DNA of 64,000 nucleotides from Nocardioides yefusunii (GCF_004014875.1 NZ_CP034929.1:2728001-2792000), one strand, 5' to 3'. Positions 31,934-41,389 are shown, numbered from the stretch's first letter. Notes: generated by a model not told the origin, from the letters alone. A program made the numbers and translations.

Positions 31934-33904
31934 TCAGCCCTGGGCAAGACGCCCCAACGCCTGACGCACGATGCGCGGGTCGTTGGTGGGCCACATCGGC
32001 GGCAACGACGCCTTCAGGAAACTGCCGTAGCGAGCCGTGGCGATCCGCGGGTCGAGGATCGCCACCACACCACGGTCGCTGGTGGTGCGGATCAGACGGC
32101 CCACGCCCTGGGCGAGCAGCAGCGCCGCATGCGTCGCGGCCACCTGCATGAAACCGTTGCCGCCGGCCTTGTCGGCCGCCCGTTGACGCGCCGACATCAG
32201 CGGGTCGTCGGGACGCGGGAACGGGATCCGGTCGATGATGACCAACGAGAGCGAGTCGCCCGGGACGTCGATGCCCTGCCACAGCGACAGCGTGCCGAAC
32301 AGGTTGGTGTGCGGGTCCTCGACGAACTGCTTGGTCAGTTCGGGCAACTGGGCCTCGCCCTGGGCCAACGTCGTCAGGTGCGGCAGACGCTTGCGAACCG
32401 CCTCGGCGGCCTGGTCCGCGGCCCGACGGGAGGAGAAGAGCCCGAGGGTGCGTCCCTCAGCGGCGTCGATCAGTTCACAGATCTCGTCGAGGTGCTTCTC
32501 CGCCAGACCGTCACGGCCGGGCTGCGGGAGGTGCTTGGCGACGTAGAGGATGCCCTGCTTGCCGTAGTCGAACGGCGAACCGACGTCGAGGCCGCGCCAC
32601 GGGAGCGCCCCCTCCCCCAGCTCGCCGGGGGCGTCCACGCATTCGGTGGGACGCAGGCCCAGCGAGCCCGCCACGGAGTTGAAGTCGCCGCCGAGCTTGA
32701 GCGTGGCGGAGGCGAAGACCACCGACTTCTCCGTCAGCAGCCCCTCACGCATCTGGGCCCACACCTGCAGCGGAGCCACTGCGATCCTCGCCGGGATGCG
32801 TTCGCGGGCCTCGGAGACCCAGATGACGTCGGCGTCGGAGCTGTTGGCCAGACGTTCGGCGGTCGCGAACACGTCCTGCGCCATGCCCTTGGCCTGGACC
32901 TTGCCGGCGTCGGCGTCGCCCTCGTCCTTGCCGAAGGCGGAGATCAGGGCGCGGGCAGCGTCACGCACCATCTCCAGGGCGTCATGGAGTTGCTCCCCCA
33001 TCTCCTCGACCCGGCCCGGCATGGTCGCGGCCAGCGCGTCGGCCAGTCCGGAGGCGGCGTCGGCGAGGTCGTCGGCAGCTCCGGAGTTCTTGCCCCGGTC
33101 CGGGACGTGCTTCTGAGCACGACGCGCCGCTCGCTCGACGTCACCCACGGTGAGTTCGTCGGTGGCAGCCTGCGTCACCCGCGCGACCAGCTCGTGGGCC
33201 TCGTCGATGACGACGGTGTCGTAGTCGGGGATCATCGGGACGCCCTCGATCGCGTCGATCGCGAGGAGGGAGTGGTTGGTGATGACGAGGTGCGACTCCG
33301 CGGCCTTCTTCTTGGCCCGCTCGGCGAAGCACTCCTCGGCGAAGGTGCACTTGGTGGCCCCCAGGCACTCGCGGTGGTTGACGCTGACCTGACGCCACAC
33401 CCGGTCGGTGTGACGCGGCGCGTGGTCGCGGTCGCCGGGGCCCATCGACTCGGCCTGCTCCTCGACCCACGCACGCAGCTCGAGGACCTCCGCGCCCATC
33501 GAGCCCTGCGGGACGTCGATCAGCATCCCCTGGTCGTCGGGGACACCCTCGCGGACGCGGTGCAGGCACGCGTAGTTGGAACGGCCCTTGAGCACGGCGT
33601 AGGAGGTGTCGAGACCCTTGTCTTTGACCGCCTCCACCAGACGCGGAATGTCGCGTTCGACCAGTTGGTGCTGCAGCGCGAGCGTCGCGGTCGCCACGAC
33701 CACACGCTCCTCGTGCAGCAGGCTCGGGACCAAGTAGGCCAGCGACTTTCCGGTACCGGTGCCGGCCTGCACCACCAGGTGCTCCTGGTCGGCCATCGCC
33801 CGGCCCACGGCCTCGGCCATCTGGACCTGGCCGTCGCGGGTCGAACCTCCGAGCGCCTCGACGGCTTCGGAGAGGAGCTCACTCACGGACGACGTCTCAG
33901 GCAC
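31934..33904 (-). CDS. dinG: DinG-family ATP-dependent DNA helicase
   Basis: A 656-residue superfamily 2 XPD/DinG-type helicase. It has Walker A AGTGTGKS (47-54), a DEAH box in VVIDEAHELVARV, and helicase motifs VVFASATLKLGG and a C-terminal QGVGRLIRTTSDRG. Cysteines in YACLHRVREG and CLGATKCTFAEECF are positioned like the iron-sulfur cluster ligands of the family. It unwinds DNA in repair and replication-conflict contexts. The start is GTG 33904. It converges with lexA, but no LexA box is seen upstream of it, so SOS control is not supported here. Confidence 0.92.
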   Translation of the reverse strand: MPETSSVSELLSEAVEALGGSTRDGQVQMAEAVGRAMADQEHLVVQAGTGTGKSLAYLVPSLLHEERVVVATATLALQHQLVERDIPRLVEAVKDKGLDTSYAVLKGRSNYACLHRVREGVPDDQGMLIDVPQGSMGAEVLELRAWVEEQAESMGPGDRDHAPRHTDRVWRQVSVNHRECLGATKCTFAEECFAERAKKKAAESHLVITNHSLLAIDAIEGVPMIPDYDTVVIDEAHELVARVTQAATDELTVGDVERAARRAQKHVPDRGKNSGAADDLADAASGLADALAATMPGRVEEMGEQLHDALEMVRDAARALISAFGKDEGDADAGKVQAKGMAQDVFATAERLANSSDADVIWVSEARERIPARIAVAPLQVWAQMREGLLTEKSVVFASATLKLGGDFNSVAGSLGLRPTECVDAPGELGEGALPWRGLDVGSPFDYGKQGILYVAKHLPQPGRDGLAEKHLDEICELIDAAEGRTLGLFSSRRAADQAAEAVRKRLPHLTTLAQGEAQLPELTKQFVEDPHTNLFGTLSLWQGIDVPGDSLSLVIIDRIPFPRPDDPLMSARQRAADKAGGNGFMQVAATHAALLLAQGVGRLIRTTSDRGVVAILDPRIATARYGSFLKASLPPMWPTNDPRIVRQALGRLAQG

Positions 33905-33956
33905 CCCGGCACTCTAGTCAGGGGCACCGACATCGGAAGAACCCGGGAACGCCGCA

Positions 33957-33983
33957 CGGGCGGCCCCGGAGAGGGACCGCCCG
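33957..33983 (-). terminator. Terminator of secDF
   Basis: A 7-bp stem CGGGCGG/CCGCCCG (33957-33963 with 33977-33983) plus an inner CCC/GGG extension, about 45 bases after the secDF stop on the minus strand. Confidence 0.65.
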
Positions 33984-34027
33984 CGCAGGACGTGGTGCGG
34001 AGAGCCGCGAGAGCTCAGGTGGGCGTC

Positions 34028-36316
34028 TCAGACGACCGCGCCGGACTCGTCGCGCTGGATCGCGATCTCGTCGATCTCCAGCGTCTTCGACAGCGGCGAC
34101 TTCTTCTGGAACATCGCCACCAGCGGTGTCGCGGTGAACACCGAGGAGTAGGTGCCGACGATCAGACCCACGAGGAGGGCGATCGCGAAGTCCTGCAGCG
34201 AGTCACCACCGATGATCGCCAGGGCCGCGAGGATGAACATCGTGCCGAGACCGGTGTTGACCGTGCGAGGCAGGGTCTCCACCGCAGCGCGGTTGGCCTC
34301 GGCGGTGAAGTCGGCGTCGTCGCCGGAGTTGCGCCAACGCTCACGGATGCGGTCGAACACGACGACGGTGTCATTGACCGACAGACCGATGATCGTCATC
34401 GCAGCAGCCAGGAAGATGCCGTCGATCGGCTTCTGCAGCCAGGCGAACAGACCGACGACGATCACGACGTCGTGGACCATCGCGGTGATCGCAGCGACAC
34501 CGAAGGTCCACTTGAAGCGGAACGCCAGGTAGGCGAGCTGGGCGAGGAACGCGACCATGAAGGCGATGATCGCCTTGTCGCGCAGGGTCTTGCCGAACGA
34601 GGCCGAGACCTCTTCGTCGAGCACCTGGGTCGCGCCCTGGCCGATCTCCTCCATCACGTTCTCGATGGTGGCCTTCTCCTCCGTGCTGAGCTCGGAGGTG
34701 CGGATCAGGATCTTGTCCTTGTCGGTCTCCTGGACGGAGATGTCGGTCTGCCCCTCCTTGGCGAGTGCGTCGCGCACCTCGTCGGCGGAGACCTTCTGGG
34801 TGGTGGAGTACTCCAACTGGTGACCACCGGAGAACTCGATGCCGAGGTTCAGCGGGCGCACGAACATGCCCAGGATCGCGACCAACGTGACCACCACGGA
34901 GATGCCCAGGAAGAGCTTGCTCTTGCCGAGGATGTCGGGGTTCTTGCGGTCCAACCAGGTGCGGACGCGACCGATGTCGCCGATGCCGGTGACGTTGGGG
35001 CGCTTGGCCAGGAACTTGGTGCTCACACCGATCTCGGTGAGCACGCGGGCGATGATGAGTGCGGAGATCATCGAGGCGATGACACCGATGGAGAGGGTGA
35101 CACCGAAGCCCTTGATCGGGCCGGAGCCCAGGAAGAACAGCAGGCCGGCGGCCAGCAGCGTCGTGACCTGGGAGTCGATGATCGCGGTCCACGCCTTGTC
35201 GAAGCCGACCACGAGAGCACGACGCAGACCCGCCTTCGGGTTCGCCGCGTACTCCTCACGGGCACGTTCGAAGACGAGGACGTTGGCGTCGATCGCCATA
35301 CCGATCGCGAGCACGAAACCGGCCAGACCGGGCAGCGTCAACGTCGATCCCAGCGCGATCAGCATCGCGTAGGAGAGCAGCGCGTACGACGCGAGAGCGA
35401 TGGTGGCCATGAGGCCGACGAAACGGTAGACGGCGACGATGAAGACACCGGTCAGCGCGATGCCGACGACGCCGGCGAGGATCGAGGCCTGGATGGCGTC
35501 CTCGCCGAGGGAGGGGCCGATCTCGCGGACGTTGATGGTCTCCAGCGGCAGCGGCAGCGAACCGCCCTCGATCAGCGCGGCGAGCTCGCCGGCGCTCTCG
35601 GCGGTGTAGTTGCCCGAGATCTGGGTGGAACTCGACATCGACGAGCCACAGTTGCCCTGGACGTGGGCGTCGGTCAGGACCTCGCCGTCGAGGACGACGG
35701 CGATGTTGCCCGACGGGGCCAGGCCCGTGTCGCAGGCCGCGTCAGCGGTGAGCGTCTTGAACTTCTTGGCGCCGTCGTCGGAGAACTCCACGTCGACGAC
35801 GAAGCCTCCACCCTGCGAGGCGTTGCTGCGCGACTGGGCGCTGGTGACGTCGGAGCCACCGAGCTGCGCCGGGCCGACCTCGACCCACGCACCGGCGCCG
35901 GCGTCGGGCAGCACCTGGTTGCCCTCGGCCGACGGCTCGGCTCCCTCTGCAAGACCGTTGGCGATCGTGCCGTGGATGGAGAGCTGGGCCTGCTTGCCGA
36001 CCTGCTCCTTGGCCGCCTCGGGGTCCTTGACGTCAGGCAGTTCGACGACGATCTTGTCCGAACCCGAACGGTAGATGTTGGGCTCGGAGAGGCCGAGTCC
36101 GTTGACACGCTTCTCGATGACGTCCTTGGCGCGGTCGGTGTTCTCGGCATTCGCCTCGACACCGTCGGCGTCCTTCGCCTGGAGAGTGATGGACATGCCA
36201 CCCCTCAGGTCGAGACCGAGCGTGGGCTTCTTGGTGATCGCCAACGCCGCGCACCCGGCCAGGAGGCCGAGCACGAGGACGAATCTGATCCAGGCACTAC
36301 GAGACATGCGTGTCAT
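34028..36316 (-). CDS. secDF: Fused protein translocase subunit SecDF
   Basis: A 762-residue single-chain SecD-SecF. The SecD half has an N-terminal helix, GLDLRGGMSITLQ, a periplasmic domain (about 45-270) and helices with LAIGMAIDANVLVFERAREE. The SecF half has LGIEFSGGHQLEY (about 488-500) and SVNDTVVVFDRIRERWR. SecDF helps complete protein export using the proton gradient. Most actinobacteria carry separate secD and secF beside yajC and ruvB; this fused copy is away from any such genes and may be a paralogue. The first ATG at 36316 has GAGGAAAG directly upstream. Confidence 0.93.
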   Translation of the reverse strand: MTRMSRSAWIRFVLVLGLLAGCAALAITKKPTLGLDLRGGMSITLQAKDADGVEANAENTDRAKDVIEKRVNGLGLSEPNIYRSGSDKIVVELPDVKDPEAAKEQVGKQAQLSIHGTIANGLAEGAEPSAEGNQVLPDAGAGAWVEVGPAQLGGSDVTSAQSRSNASQGGGFVVDVEFSDDGAKKFKTLTADAACDTGLAPSGNIAVVLDGEVLTDAHVQGNCGSSMSSSTQISGNYTAESAGELAALIEGGSLPLPLETINVREIGPSLGEDAIQASILAGVVGIALTGVFIVAVYRFVGLMATIALASYALLSYAMLIALGSTLTLPGLAGFVLAIGMAIDANVLVFERAREEYAANPKAGLRRALVVGFDKAWTAIIDSQVTTLLAAGLLFFLGSGPIKGFGVTLSIGVIASMISALIIARVLTEIGVSTKFLAKRPNVTGIGDIGRVRTWLDRKNPDILGKSKLFLGISVVVTLVAILGMFVRPLNLGIEFSGGHQLEYSTTQKVSADEVRDALAKEGQTDISVQETDKDKILIRTSELSTEEKATIENVMEEIGQGATQVLDEEVSASFGKTLRDKAIIAFMVAFLAQLAYLAFRFKWTFGVAAITAMVHDVVIVVGLFAWLQKPIDGIFLAAAMTIIGLSVNDTVVVFDRIRERWRNSGDDADFTAEANRAAVETLPRTVNTGLGTMFILAALAIIGGDSLQDFAIALLVGLIVGTYSSVFTATPLVAMFQKKSPLSKTLEIDEIAIQRDESGAVV

Positions 36317-36510
36317 CTTTCCTCAGCGAAGAGCGGCGGCCCCACGTCGGGGCGCTCTGCGGACAACGAGTCGCACAAGGCCCCGGTTCCCGGACGCCGC
36401 ATCCGATCCGCTGGCGTCGAGGGGACGCCGAGTACCCGTCGTCATCTCGAAGGGTACGCCGTGAAAGATGAGGGCGCCCTTGCATGGCGCCGATCACATT
36501 CGTGTCGGGC

Positions 36511-38037
36511 TCAGACCGCGAAACGCGCCAGCTCCCCGACGAGGTCCTCGTTGGAACGGCCGCTCACGCGGGTGCCCTCACCAGTGTGTTCGAGGGACTC
36601 GATCTCCGCCTCCTGGTGCAGACGGTTGAGGACGTCGCCACGCTCGTACGGGATCAGCACCTCGAACGGAACGCCCGGACGCGGGAGCTCGGCCTCGAGG
36701 TAGGTGATCGCCTCGGCGATGCCCTCGCCCGTCTTCGCGGAGACGACGATCGAGTGCGGCTCACGCTGACGCAGACGCGCCAGCACCAGCGGGTCGGCGG
36801 CGTCGGACTTGTTGATGACGATGATCTCGGGGATCTGCTCGGCACCCATCTCGGCGAAGACCTCGCGGACCGCCTTGATCTGACCCTCGGGGTCGGGGTG
36901 CGAACCGTCGACGACGTGCAGGATCAGGTCGGACTCCTTGACCTCCTCCAGCGTCGAACGGAACGCCTCGACCAGCTGGTGGGGCAGGTGCCGCACGAAT
37001 CCGACGGTGTCGCTCATCGTGTAGAGGCGACCGTCGGAGGTGGTGGTCTTGCGGGTCGTGGGGTCGAGGGTCGCGAAGAGGGAGTCCTCGACCAGGACTC
37101 CGGCGTCGGTGAAGCGGTTGAGCAGCGACGACTTGCCGGCATTGGTGTAGCCCGCGATCGCGACGCTGGGCACCTTGTTGCCACGACGCTGGGAGCGCTT
37201 GGTCTCGCGGACCCGCGACATCTCCTTCAGTTCACGACGCAGCTTGGCGATGCGGTCGTTGATACGGCGACGGTCGGTCTCGATCTTGGTCTCACCGGGA
37301 CCACGGCCACCGATGCCGTCACCGCCGGCGACACGGCCACCGGCCTGACGCGACAGGTTGCCACCCCAACCACGCAGGCGCTGCTTCATGTACTGCAACT
37401 GCGCCAGCTCGACCTGGGCCTGGCCCTCCTTCGACTTCGCGTGCTGGGCGAAGATGTCGAGGATCAGAGCGGTGCGGTCGACGACCTTGACCTTGAGCCG
37501 GTCCTCGAGGTTGCGCAGCTGCGACGGGGCGAGTTCACCGTCACAGATGACGGTGTCGGCGCCGGTCGCGGCGACGATCTCCTTGAGGCCGTCCACCTTG
37601 CCGCGGCCGATGTAGGTGGCCGGGTCCGGGTTCTGGCGGCGCTGGAAGATCGCCTCCAGGACCTCCGAACCGGCGGTCTCGGCGAGCAGGGCCAGCTCGG
37701 CCATGTGGTTCTCGGCGTCGGCGACGGTGCCCGAGGTCCACACACCCACCAGGACGACCCGCTCCATGCGGAGCTGGCGGTACTCGACCTCGGTGATGTC
37801 CTCGAGCTCGGTGCGCAGGCCGGCGGCTCGCCTGAGAGCGTGACGCTCGATCAGGTCGAGGGCACCGACGGTGGGCGCTGCGTCGTCGTCGCCCCAGCCG
37901 TCGAGCCCGTCCTCGGGGTCCGGCTCGTCGGCGTACCCGGAGACGAAGTCGTCGAGTTCGTCGGGCTCGTCGGTCTCCGCCCACTCAGCGGTGGCGTCGA
38001 GGGCGTCGGACAGGGAGGTGGCGCGCTTGTCGTTCAT
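36511..38037 (-). CDS. hflX: Ribosome-associated GTPase HflX
   Basis: A 508-residue GTPase of the Obg-HflX class that splits stalled or stressed ribosomes. The N-terminal HflX domain (about 80-270) includes NPDPATYIGRGKVDGLKE and a VELAQLQYMKQRLRGWGGNLSRQAGG helical hairpin followed by a GPGETKIETDRR motif. The G domain has GYTNAGKSSLLNRF (G1), DTVGFVRHLP (G3) and INKSD (G4). An acidic extension (about 20-55) is typical of actinobacterial HflX. It is downstream of dapF on the same strand with about 50 bases between. Confidence 0.95.
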   Translation of the reverse strand: MNDKRATSLSDALDATAEWAETDEPDELDDFVSGYADEPDPEDGLDGWGDDDAAPTVGALDLIERHALRRAAGLRTELEDITEVEYRQLRMERVVLVGVWTSGTVADAENHMAELALLAETAGSEVLEAIFQRRQNPDPATYIGRGKVDGLKEIVAATGADTVICDGELAPSQLRNLEDRLKVKVVDRTALILDIFAQHAKSKEGQAQVELAQLQYMKQRLRGWGGNLSRQAGGRVAGGDGIGGRGPGETKIETDRRRINDRIAKLRRELKEMSRVRETKRSQRRGNKVPSVAIAGYTNAGKSSLLNRFTDAGVLVEDSLFATLDPTTRKTTTSDGRLYTMSDTVGFVRHLPHQLVEAFRSTLEEVKESDLILHVVDGSHPDPEGQIKAVREVFAEMGAEQIPEIIVINKSDAADPLVLARLRQREPHSIVVSAKTGEGIAEAITYLEAELPRPGVPFEVLIPYERGDVLNRLHQEAEIESLEHTGEGTRVSGRSNEDLVGELARFAV

Positions 38038-38087
38038 ATGCGATCAAGGCTACGCGTCGTGTCCATGTCCGACGACCCCGAGAACGC

Positions 38088-38897
38088 TCAGAGGTCGGTC
38101 TCGCCCTTCGCCACGACGACGGCCGGGCCGGTCATGAGGATGTGGTTGTCAGCCGTCCAGGTGATGTCGAGGCGGCCGCCGGGCAGGTCGACGCGGTAGG
38201 TGGTGCCGCGCGGGGCGTCGTCGGCGAGCATCGCGGTGATCGCGACGGCGCAGGCGCCGGTGCCGCACGAACGGGTCTCTCCGGAGCCGCGCTCGTGGAC
38301 GCGCATCCCGACGTGACGCTTGCCCTTCTCGACGACGAACTCGACGTTGACGCCGTGCGGGTAGACACGCTCGTCGTGGACGGGCGGGGTGAGCAGGTCG
38401 CCGGCGTCGGCGAGGTCGTCGACGAAGAGCACCGCGTGCGGGTTGCCCATGTCGACGTGCAGCGCCGTCCAGGTCTCGGCGCCGACGCTGATCTCGGACT
38501 GACCGAACACCTTGGGCTCGCCCATGTCCACGGTCAGCAGACCGTCCTCGGTCTGGGTGACCACCTTGACGCCGGCACGGGTGTCGACGTGGATCGGAGC
38601 CGTGGTGTCAACGAGGCCCTCGTCGAGCAGGTGCCGGGCGAAGGCCCGCACGCCGTTGCCGCACATCTCCGAGATCGAGCCGTCGGAGTTGCGGTAGTCC
38701 ATGAACCATTCGACGGCCGGGTCGGGGTTCTCCGACCGGACGACGCGCAGGACACCGTCGGCACCGATGCCGGCGCGGCGGTCGCAGAGCGCACGGACGC
38801 GCTCCGCGGAGAGGTCGCCGTGGATCGAGCCGTCGTGGTCGGGCAGCAGCACGAAGTCGTTCTCCGTGCCGTGGCCCTTGAGGAAGGGATAGGTCAC
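38088..38897 (-). CDS. dapF: Diaminopimelate epimerase
   Basis: A 269-residue enzyme that interconverts LL- and meso-diaminopimelate for lysine and peptidoglycan synthesis. Both catalytic cysteine motifs are present: MCGNGVRAFARHL and SCGTGACAVAITA. The start KGHGTENDFVLLPD is also typical. The GTG start (38895-38897) overlaps the stop of the upstream reductase gene (GTGA), so the two are translationally coupled. hflX follows. Confidence 0.96.
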   Translation of the reverse strand: MTYPFLKGHGTENDFVLLPDHDGSIHGDLSAERVRALCDRRAGIGADGVLRVVRSENPDPAVEWFMDYRNSDGSISEMCGNGVRAFARHLLDEGLVDTTAPIHVDTRAGVKVVTQTEDGLLTVDMGEPKVFGQSEISVGAETWTALHVDMGNPHAVLFVDDLADAGDLLTPPVHDERVYPHGVNVEFVVEKGKRHVGMRVHERGSGETRSCGTGACAVAITAMLADDAPRGTTYRVDLPGGRLDITWTADNHILMTGPAVVVAKGETDL

Positions 38898-39436
38898 GGC
38901 CGGGATTCTTCCACTGCGTAGCGGGTGCAGACGAAGTCCCCGTTGCGGACGACGTCGAGGAGGCGCAGCTCGACGTGGCCCGGGCAGAGTGGCTGGCCCT
39001 CACCGAGCGTGACGGGTGCGAACTGGACCCAGAACTCGTCGACGAGTCCGAGCCCGGCCAGACGAGCGGCGAGCGCGCCACCGCCGACGACCCAGACGTC
39101 CTTGTCACCGGCAGCGACGACGAGGCCGGCATGGATCCGGCGCAGCGCGTCGTCGTCGTCGTCGGCTGCAGTGAAGCGCATCCCCTCGACCGGCTCGAAC
39201 TCGCGATGAGTCAGGACGACCGTGGGCACGCCGCCCATGAAGGCCGACTCCCCCGCGTCCAGCATCCACTGCCAGGTGCTGGCCCCCATGACGGCGGCAC
39301 CGATGCGCGGGACGAAGGTGCCGTAGCCCATGTCGCGTTCGGACTCGATGCTGCGCGTGGTCAACCAGGTGAGGTCGTGGTCGCGGGTCGCGATGAACCC
39401 GTCGAGCGAGCAGCCGGTGTAGAAGAGGGTCGCCAT
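38894..39436 (-). CDS. RibD C-terminal/dihydrofolate-reductase-fold family protein
   Basis: A 180-residue protein of the RibD_C/DHFR-like superfamily. It starts ATLFYTGCSLDGFIA and has VMGASTWQWML, VVLTHREFEPV and the NADP(H)-loop motif DVWVVGGGALAARL. Such stand-alone actinobacterial proteins are presumed NADPH reductases with unknown substrates. ATG 39436 is used; ATG 39463 would add nine residues without homology. It overlaps dapF by four bases. The pairing with dapF is conserved in position but unexplained in function. Confidence 0.8.
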   Translation of the reverse strand: MATLFYTGCSLDGFIATRDHDLTWLTTRSIESERDMGYGTFVPRIGAAVMGASTWQWMLDAGESAFMGGVPTVVLTHREFEPVEGMRFTAADDDDDALRRIHAGLVVAAGDKDVWVVGGGALAARLAGLGLVDEFWVQFAPVTLGEGQPLCPGHVELRLLDVVRNGDFVCTRYAVEESRP

Positions 39437-39639
39437 TGCCCCATCCTGCCCCGTGCACCCCACCGGTCACTCCAGTGTGGTGTCCATCACATGAGACGAC
39501 TGGTTGGCGACTTCATTACCACTCGGTAGTTTCAACGCTCGTGGCCTCACGGCAGCAACGGTCGGCAACGACGCGGGCCACGTACGTTCCCGAGGGAGGC
39601 TCGGGGAACGCGCAGCAGGCCCCTGGGGAGGGGAGGCGC

Positions 39640-39665
39640 AGGGACGGCCTGGAGGGGCCGTCCCT
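39640..39665 (-). terminator. Terminator of miaA
   Basis: A 10-bp stem AGGGACGGCC/GGCCGTCCCT (39640-39649 with 39656-39665) with a six-base loop, about 47 bases after the miaA stop on the minus strand. A second small CTCGCCC/GGGCGAG hairpin adjoins it. Confidence 0.7.
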
Positions 39666-39711
39666 CGCCCGACGGGGCGAGTCAGTCCCTGGTCGCCGAG
39701 CCCACGGCCGG

Positions 39712-40626
39712 TCAGTCCAGCGCAGCGATGACGTCGAGCGCCCGTTCCAGCCGGTCCTCGGCGTCGAACCGGATCCAGGAGATCCGGTCGTCCTTGCGGA
39801 ACCACGAGTCCTGACGACGCGAGAACCGACGCGTCGCGAAGACCGTCCGCTCCCGCGCCTCGGCCTCAGTGATCTCCCCAGCCAGATGCTGACGCACCTG
39901 CGCGTAGCCGATCGCCATCGCCGCGGTGCGCGCCTGCTCCAGCCCGTTCGCCATCAGGTGTTCCACCTCGGCGACGAAGCCGGTCTCGAACATCTCGTCG
40001 ACACGCTGCGCGATCCGGACGTCGAGCGTCGGGCGGTCGATGTCGACGCCGATCTGCACCGTGCGCGGGTCGGCGTACTCCATCCGGGGTTCGGAGGAGG
40101 AGAACTTCTTGCCCGAGACGGCGATCGCTTCGAGGGCTCGCACGATCCGTCGCCCGTTGCTGGGCTCCATCTTGGTGGCAGCCTCGGGGTCGAGCTCCTT
40201 GAGTCGCGCGTGCAGGACCGCGGTGCCACGTTCGGCGGCCTCGGCCTCCAACTCCGCCCTGATCTCCGGGTCCGTGCCCGGGAAGTCGTAGTGGTCCAGG
40301 ATCGCGCGGACGTACAGCGCCGAACCTCCCACCAGCACCGGCACCTTGCCTCGACCCCGAATGTCGGCGATCGCAGCACGCGCCAGCGCCTGGAAGTCGG
40401 CGACGGTGGCGATCTCGTCGATGTCGAGGAGGTCCATCAGATGGTGCGGGATTCCGCGACGCTCGGCCAGCGGCAGCTTGGCGGTGCCGATGTCCATGCC
40501 GCGGTAGACCTGCATGGAGTCGGTGTTGACGATCTCACCGTCCAGACGCTCGGCGAGATCGAGGGAGAGGCCGGTCTTGCCGGCTGCGGTGGCACCGACC
40601 ACGGCGACGATCGGGGGCACGGTCAT
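39712..40626 (-). CDS. miaA: tRNA dimethylallyltransferase
   Basis: A 304-residue enzyme that transfers a dimethylallyl group to A37 of tRNAs reading UNN codons. The P-loop is GATAAGKTGLSLDLA, followed by NTDSMQVYRGMDIGTAKL, RGIPHHLMDLLD, VLVGGSALYVRAI and the C-terminal RRFSRRQDSWFRKD. ATG 40626 begins just before the P-loop; an upstream in-frame ATG at 40668 is less likely. Its product is the substrate of MiaB, encoded nearby at 42644-44203. Confidence 0.96.
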   Translation of the reverse strand: MTVPPIVAVVGATAAGKTGLSLDLAERLDGEIVNTDSMQVYRGMDIGTAKLPLAERRGIPHHLMDLLDIDEIATVADFQALARAAIADIRGRGKVPVLVGGSALYVRAILDHYDFPGTDPEIRAELEAEAAERGTAVLHARLKELDPEAATKMEPSNGRRIVRALEAIAVSGKKFSSSEPRMEYADPRTVQIGVDIDRPTLDVRIAQRVDEMFETGFVAEVEHLMANGLEQARTAAMAIGYAQVRQHLAGEITEAEARERTVFATRRFSRRQDSWFRKDDRISWIRFDAEDRLERALDVIAALD

Positions 40627-40694
40627 GGTCGCTAGTGTTCCAAATCTGATCCGGTGCGCCCAATGCACCGGCCGGACCTCACAAGGAGAACGTC

Positions 40695-40901
40695 ATGGGA
40701 TTCCTGGACGACGCCAAGAAGAAGCTGACCGACGCCGTGGACAAGAACGGCGACAAGATCAGCGCCGGTCTCGACAAGGTGGCCGGGATCGCTGACGAGA
40801 AGACCGGCAAGAAGCACTCCGACAAGATCGACGGTGCGGTCGCCAAGGCCAAGGAGGCCCTCGACGGCCTCGACGGCAAGAAGGGCGACGACCTCAAGTG
40901 A
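40695..40901 (+). CDS. MT0933/Rv0909-type antitoxin-like protein
   Basis: A 68-residue Lys/Asp-rich, probably helical protein: MGFLDDAKKKLTDAVDKNG at the start and a KTGKKHSDKIDGAVAKAKEAL core. This matches the MT0933-antitoxin domain family named after M. tuberculosis Rv0909. In actinobacteria such genes are often alone, and no toxin partner (SRPBCC-type Rv0910-like) is adjacent here, so toxin-antitoxin function is doubtful. AAGGAG lies upstream of ATG 40695. The stop overlaps the NUDIX gene start. Confidence 0.75.
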   Translation: MGFLDDAKKKLTDAVDKNGDKISAGLDKVAGIADEKTGKKHSDKIDGAVAKAKEALDGLDGKKGDDLK

Positions 40902-41389
40902 GCGTCCCGCACGACGCCGGGACCGGCCCGACGCCCCAGGAACTGGGCCGTTTCGTGGTGGTCCCGGCGTCGTACGTCTACCTGCTGCGCGAGGCCGAGA
41001 ACGGCACCGAGGTGCTGCTCCAGCAACGCGGTGACGTCGACTTCATGGCGTGGCACTGGGCCGCCGGAGCGGCCGGGCACGTCGAGCGTGGCGAGACCGC
41101 GCCCCAGGCCGCAGCCCGGGAACTGCGGGAAGAACTGGACGTCGAGGCCGACCTGACGTTCGAGTTCACGATGCAGCGCACCGACCGCGCGTTGGCGATC
41201 GACGAACGAGCCGACTTCTTCTTCACCGCGCGGTCATGGCGTGGTGAGCCACGGATCGTGGAGGCGTCCAAGTGCGCCCAGATCGGCTGGTTCCCCCTCG
41301 ACGCGTTGCCCGAACCGATGGTCCCGCACGAGCGGTTCGCGCTGGCTCACCTCGGTGGCGAGCAGCGCTACCTGTCCTTTGGCTTCTGA
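40898..41389 (+). CDS. NUDIX hydrolase
   Basis: A 163-residue pyrophosphohydrolase with a nearly perfect Nudix box: GHVERGETAPQAAARELREE then LDV, i.e. GX5EX7REUXEE with Asp in place of the last Gly. The first strand FVVVPASYVYLLRE and the VLLQQRGDVDFMAWHWA region resemble nucleoside-diphosphate-linked NUDIX enzymes. The GTG start at 40898 overlaps the preceding stop (GTGA), so it is coupled to the antitoxin-like gene. Substrate unknown. Confidence 0.88.
   Translation: MSVPHDAGTGPTPQELGRFVVVPASYVYLLREAENGTEVLLQQRGDVDFMAWHWAAGAAGHVERGETAPQAAARELREELDVEADLTFEFTMQRTDRALAIDERADFFFTARSWRGEPRIVEASKCAQIGWFPLDALPEPMVPHERFALAHLGGEQRYLSFGF

Noticed and set aside
31790..36703. A 1637-codon open frame on the plus strand across dinG and secDF
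   Set aside because: It is antisense to two well-supported genes and consists of Arg/Asp/Gly/Val-rich sequence with no domain.
39541..39720. A GTG frame beginning VASRQQRSATTRAT that looks like a TetR N-terminus
   Set aside because: It has no helix-turn-helix after the first dozen residues and runs into the miaA terminator hairpins.
40695..41389. Toxin-antitoxin pair formed by the MT0933-like protein and the NUDIX hydrolase
   Set aside because: The family name is historical; the overlapped partner has an intact Nudix box and no toxin family features, so a toxin-antitoxin call is not supported.
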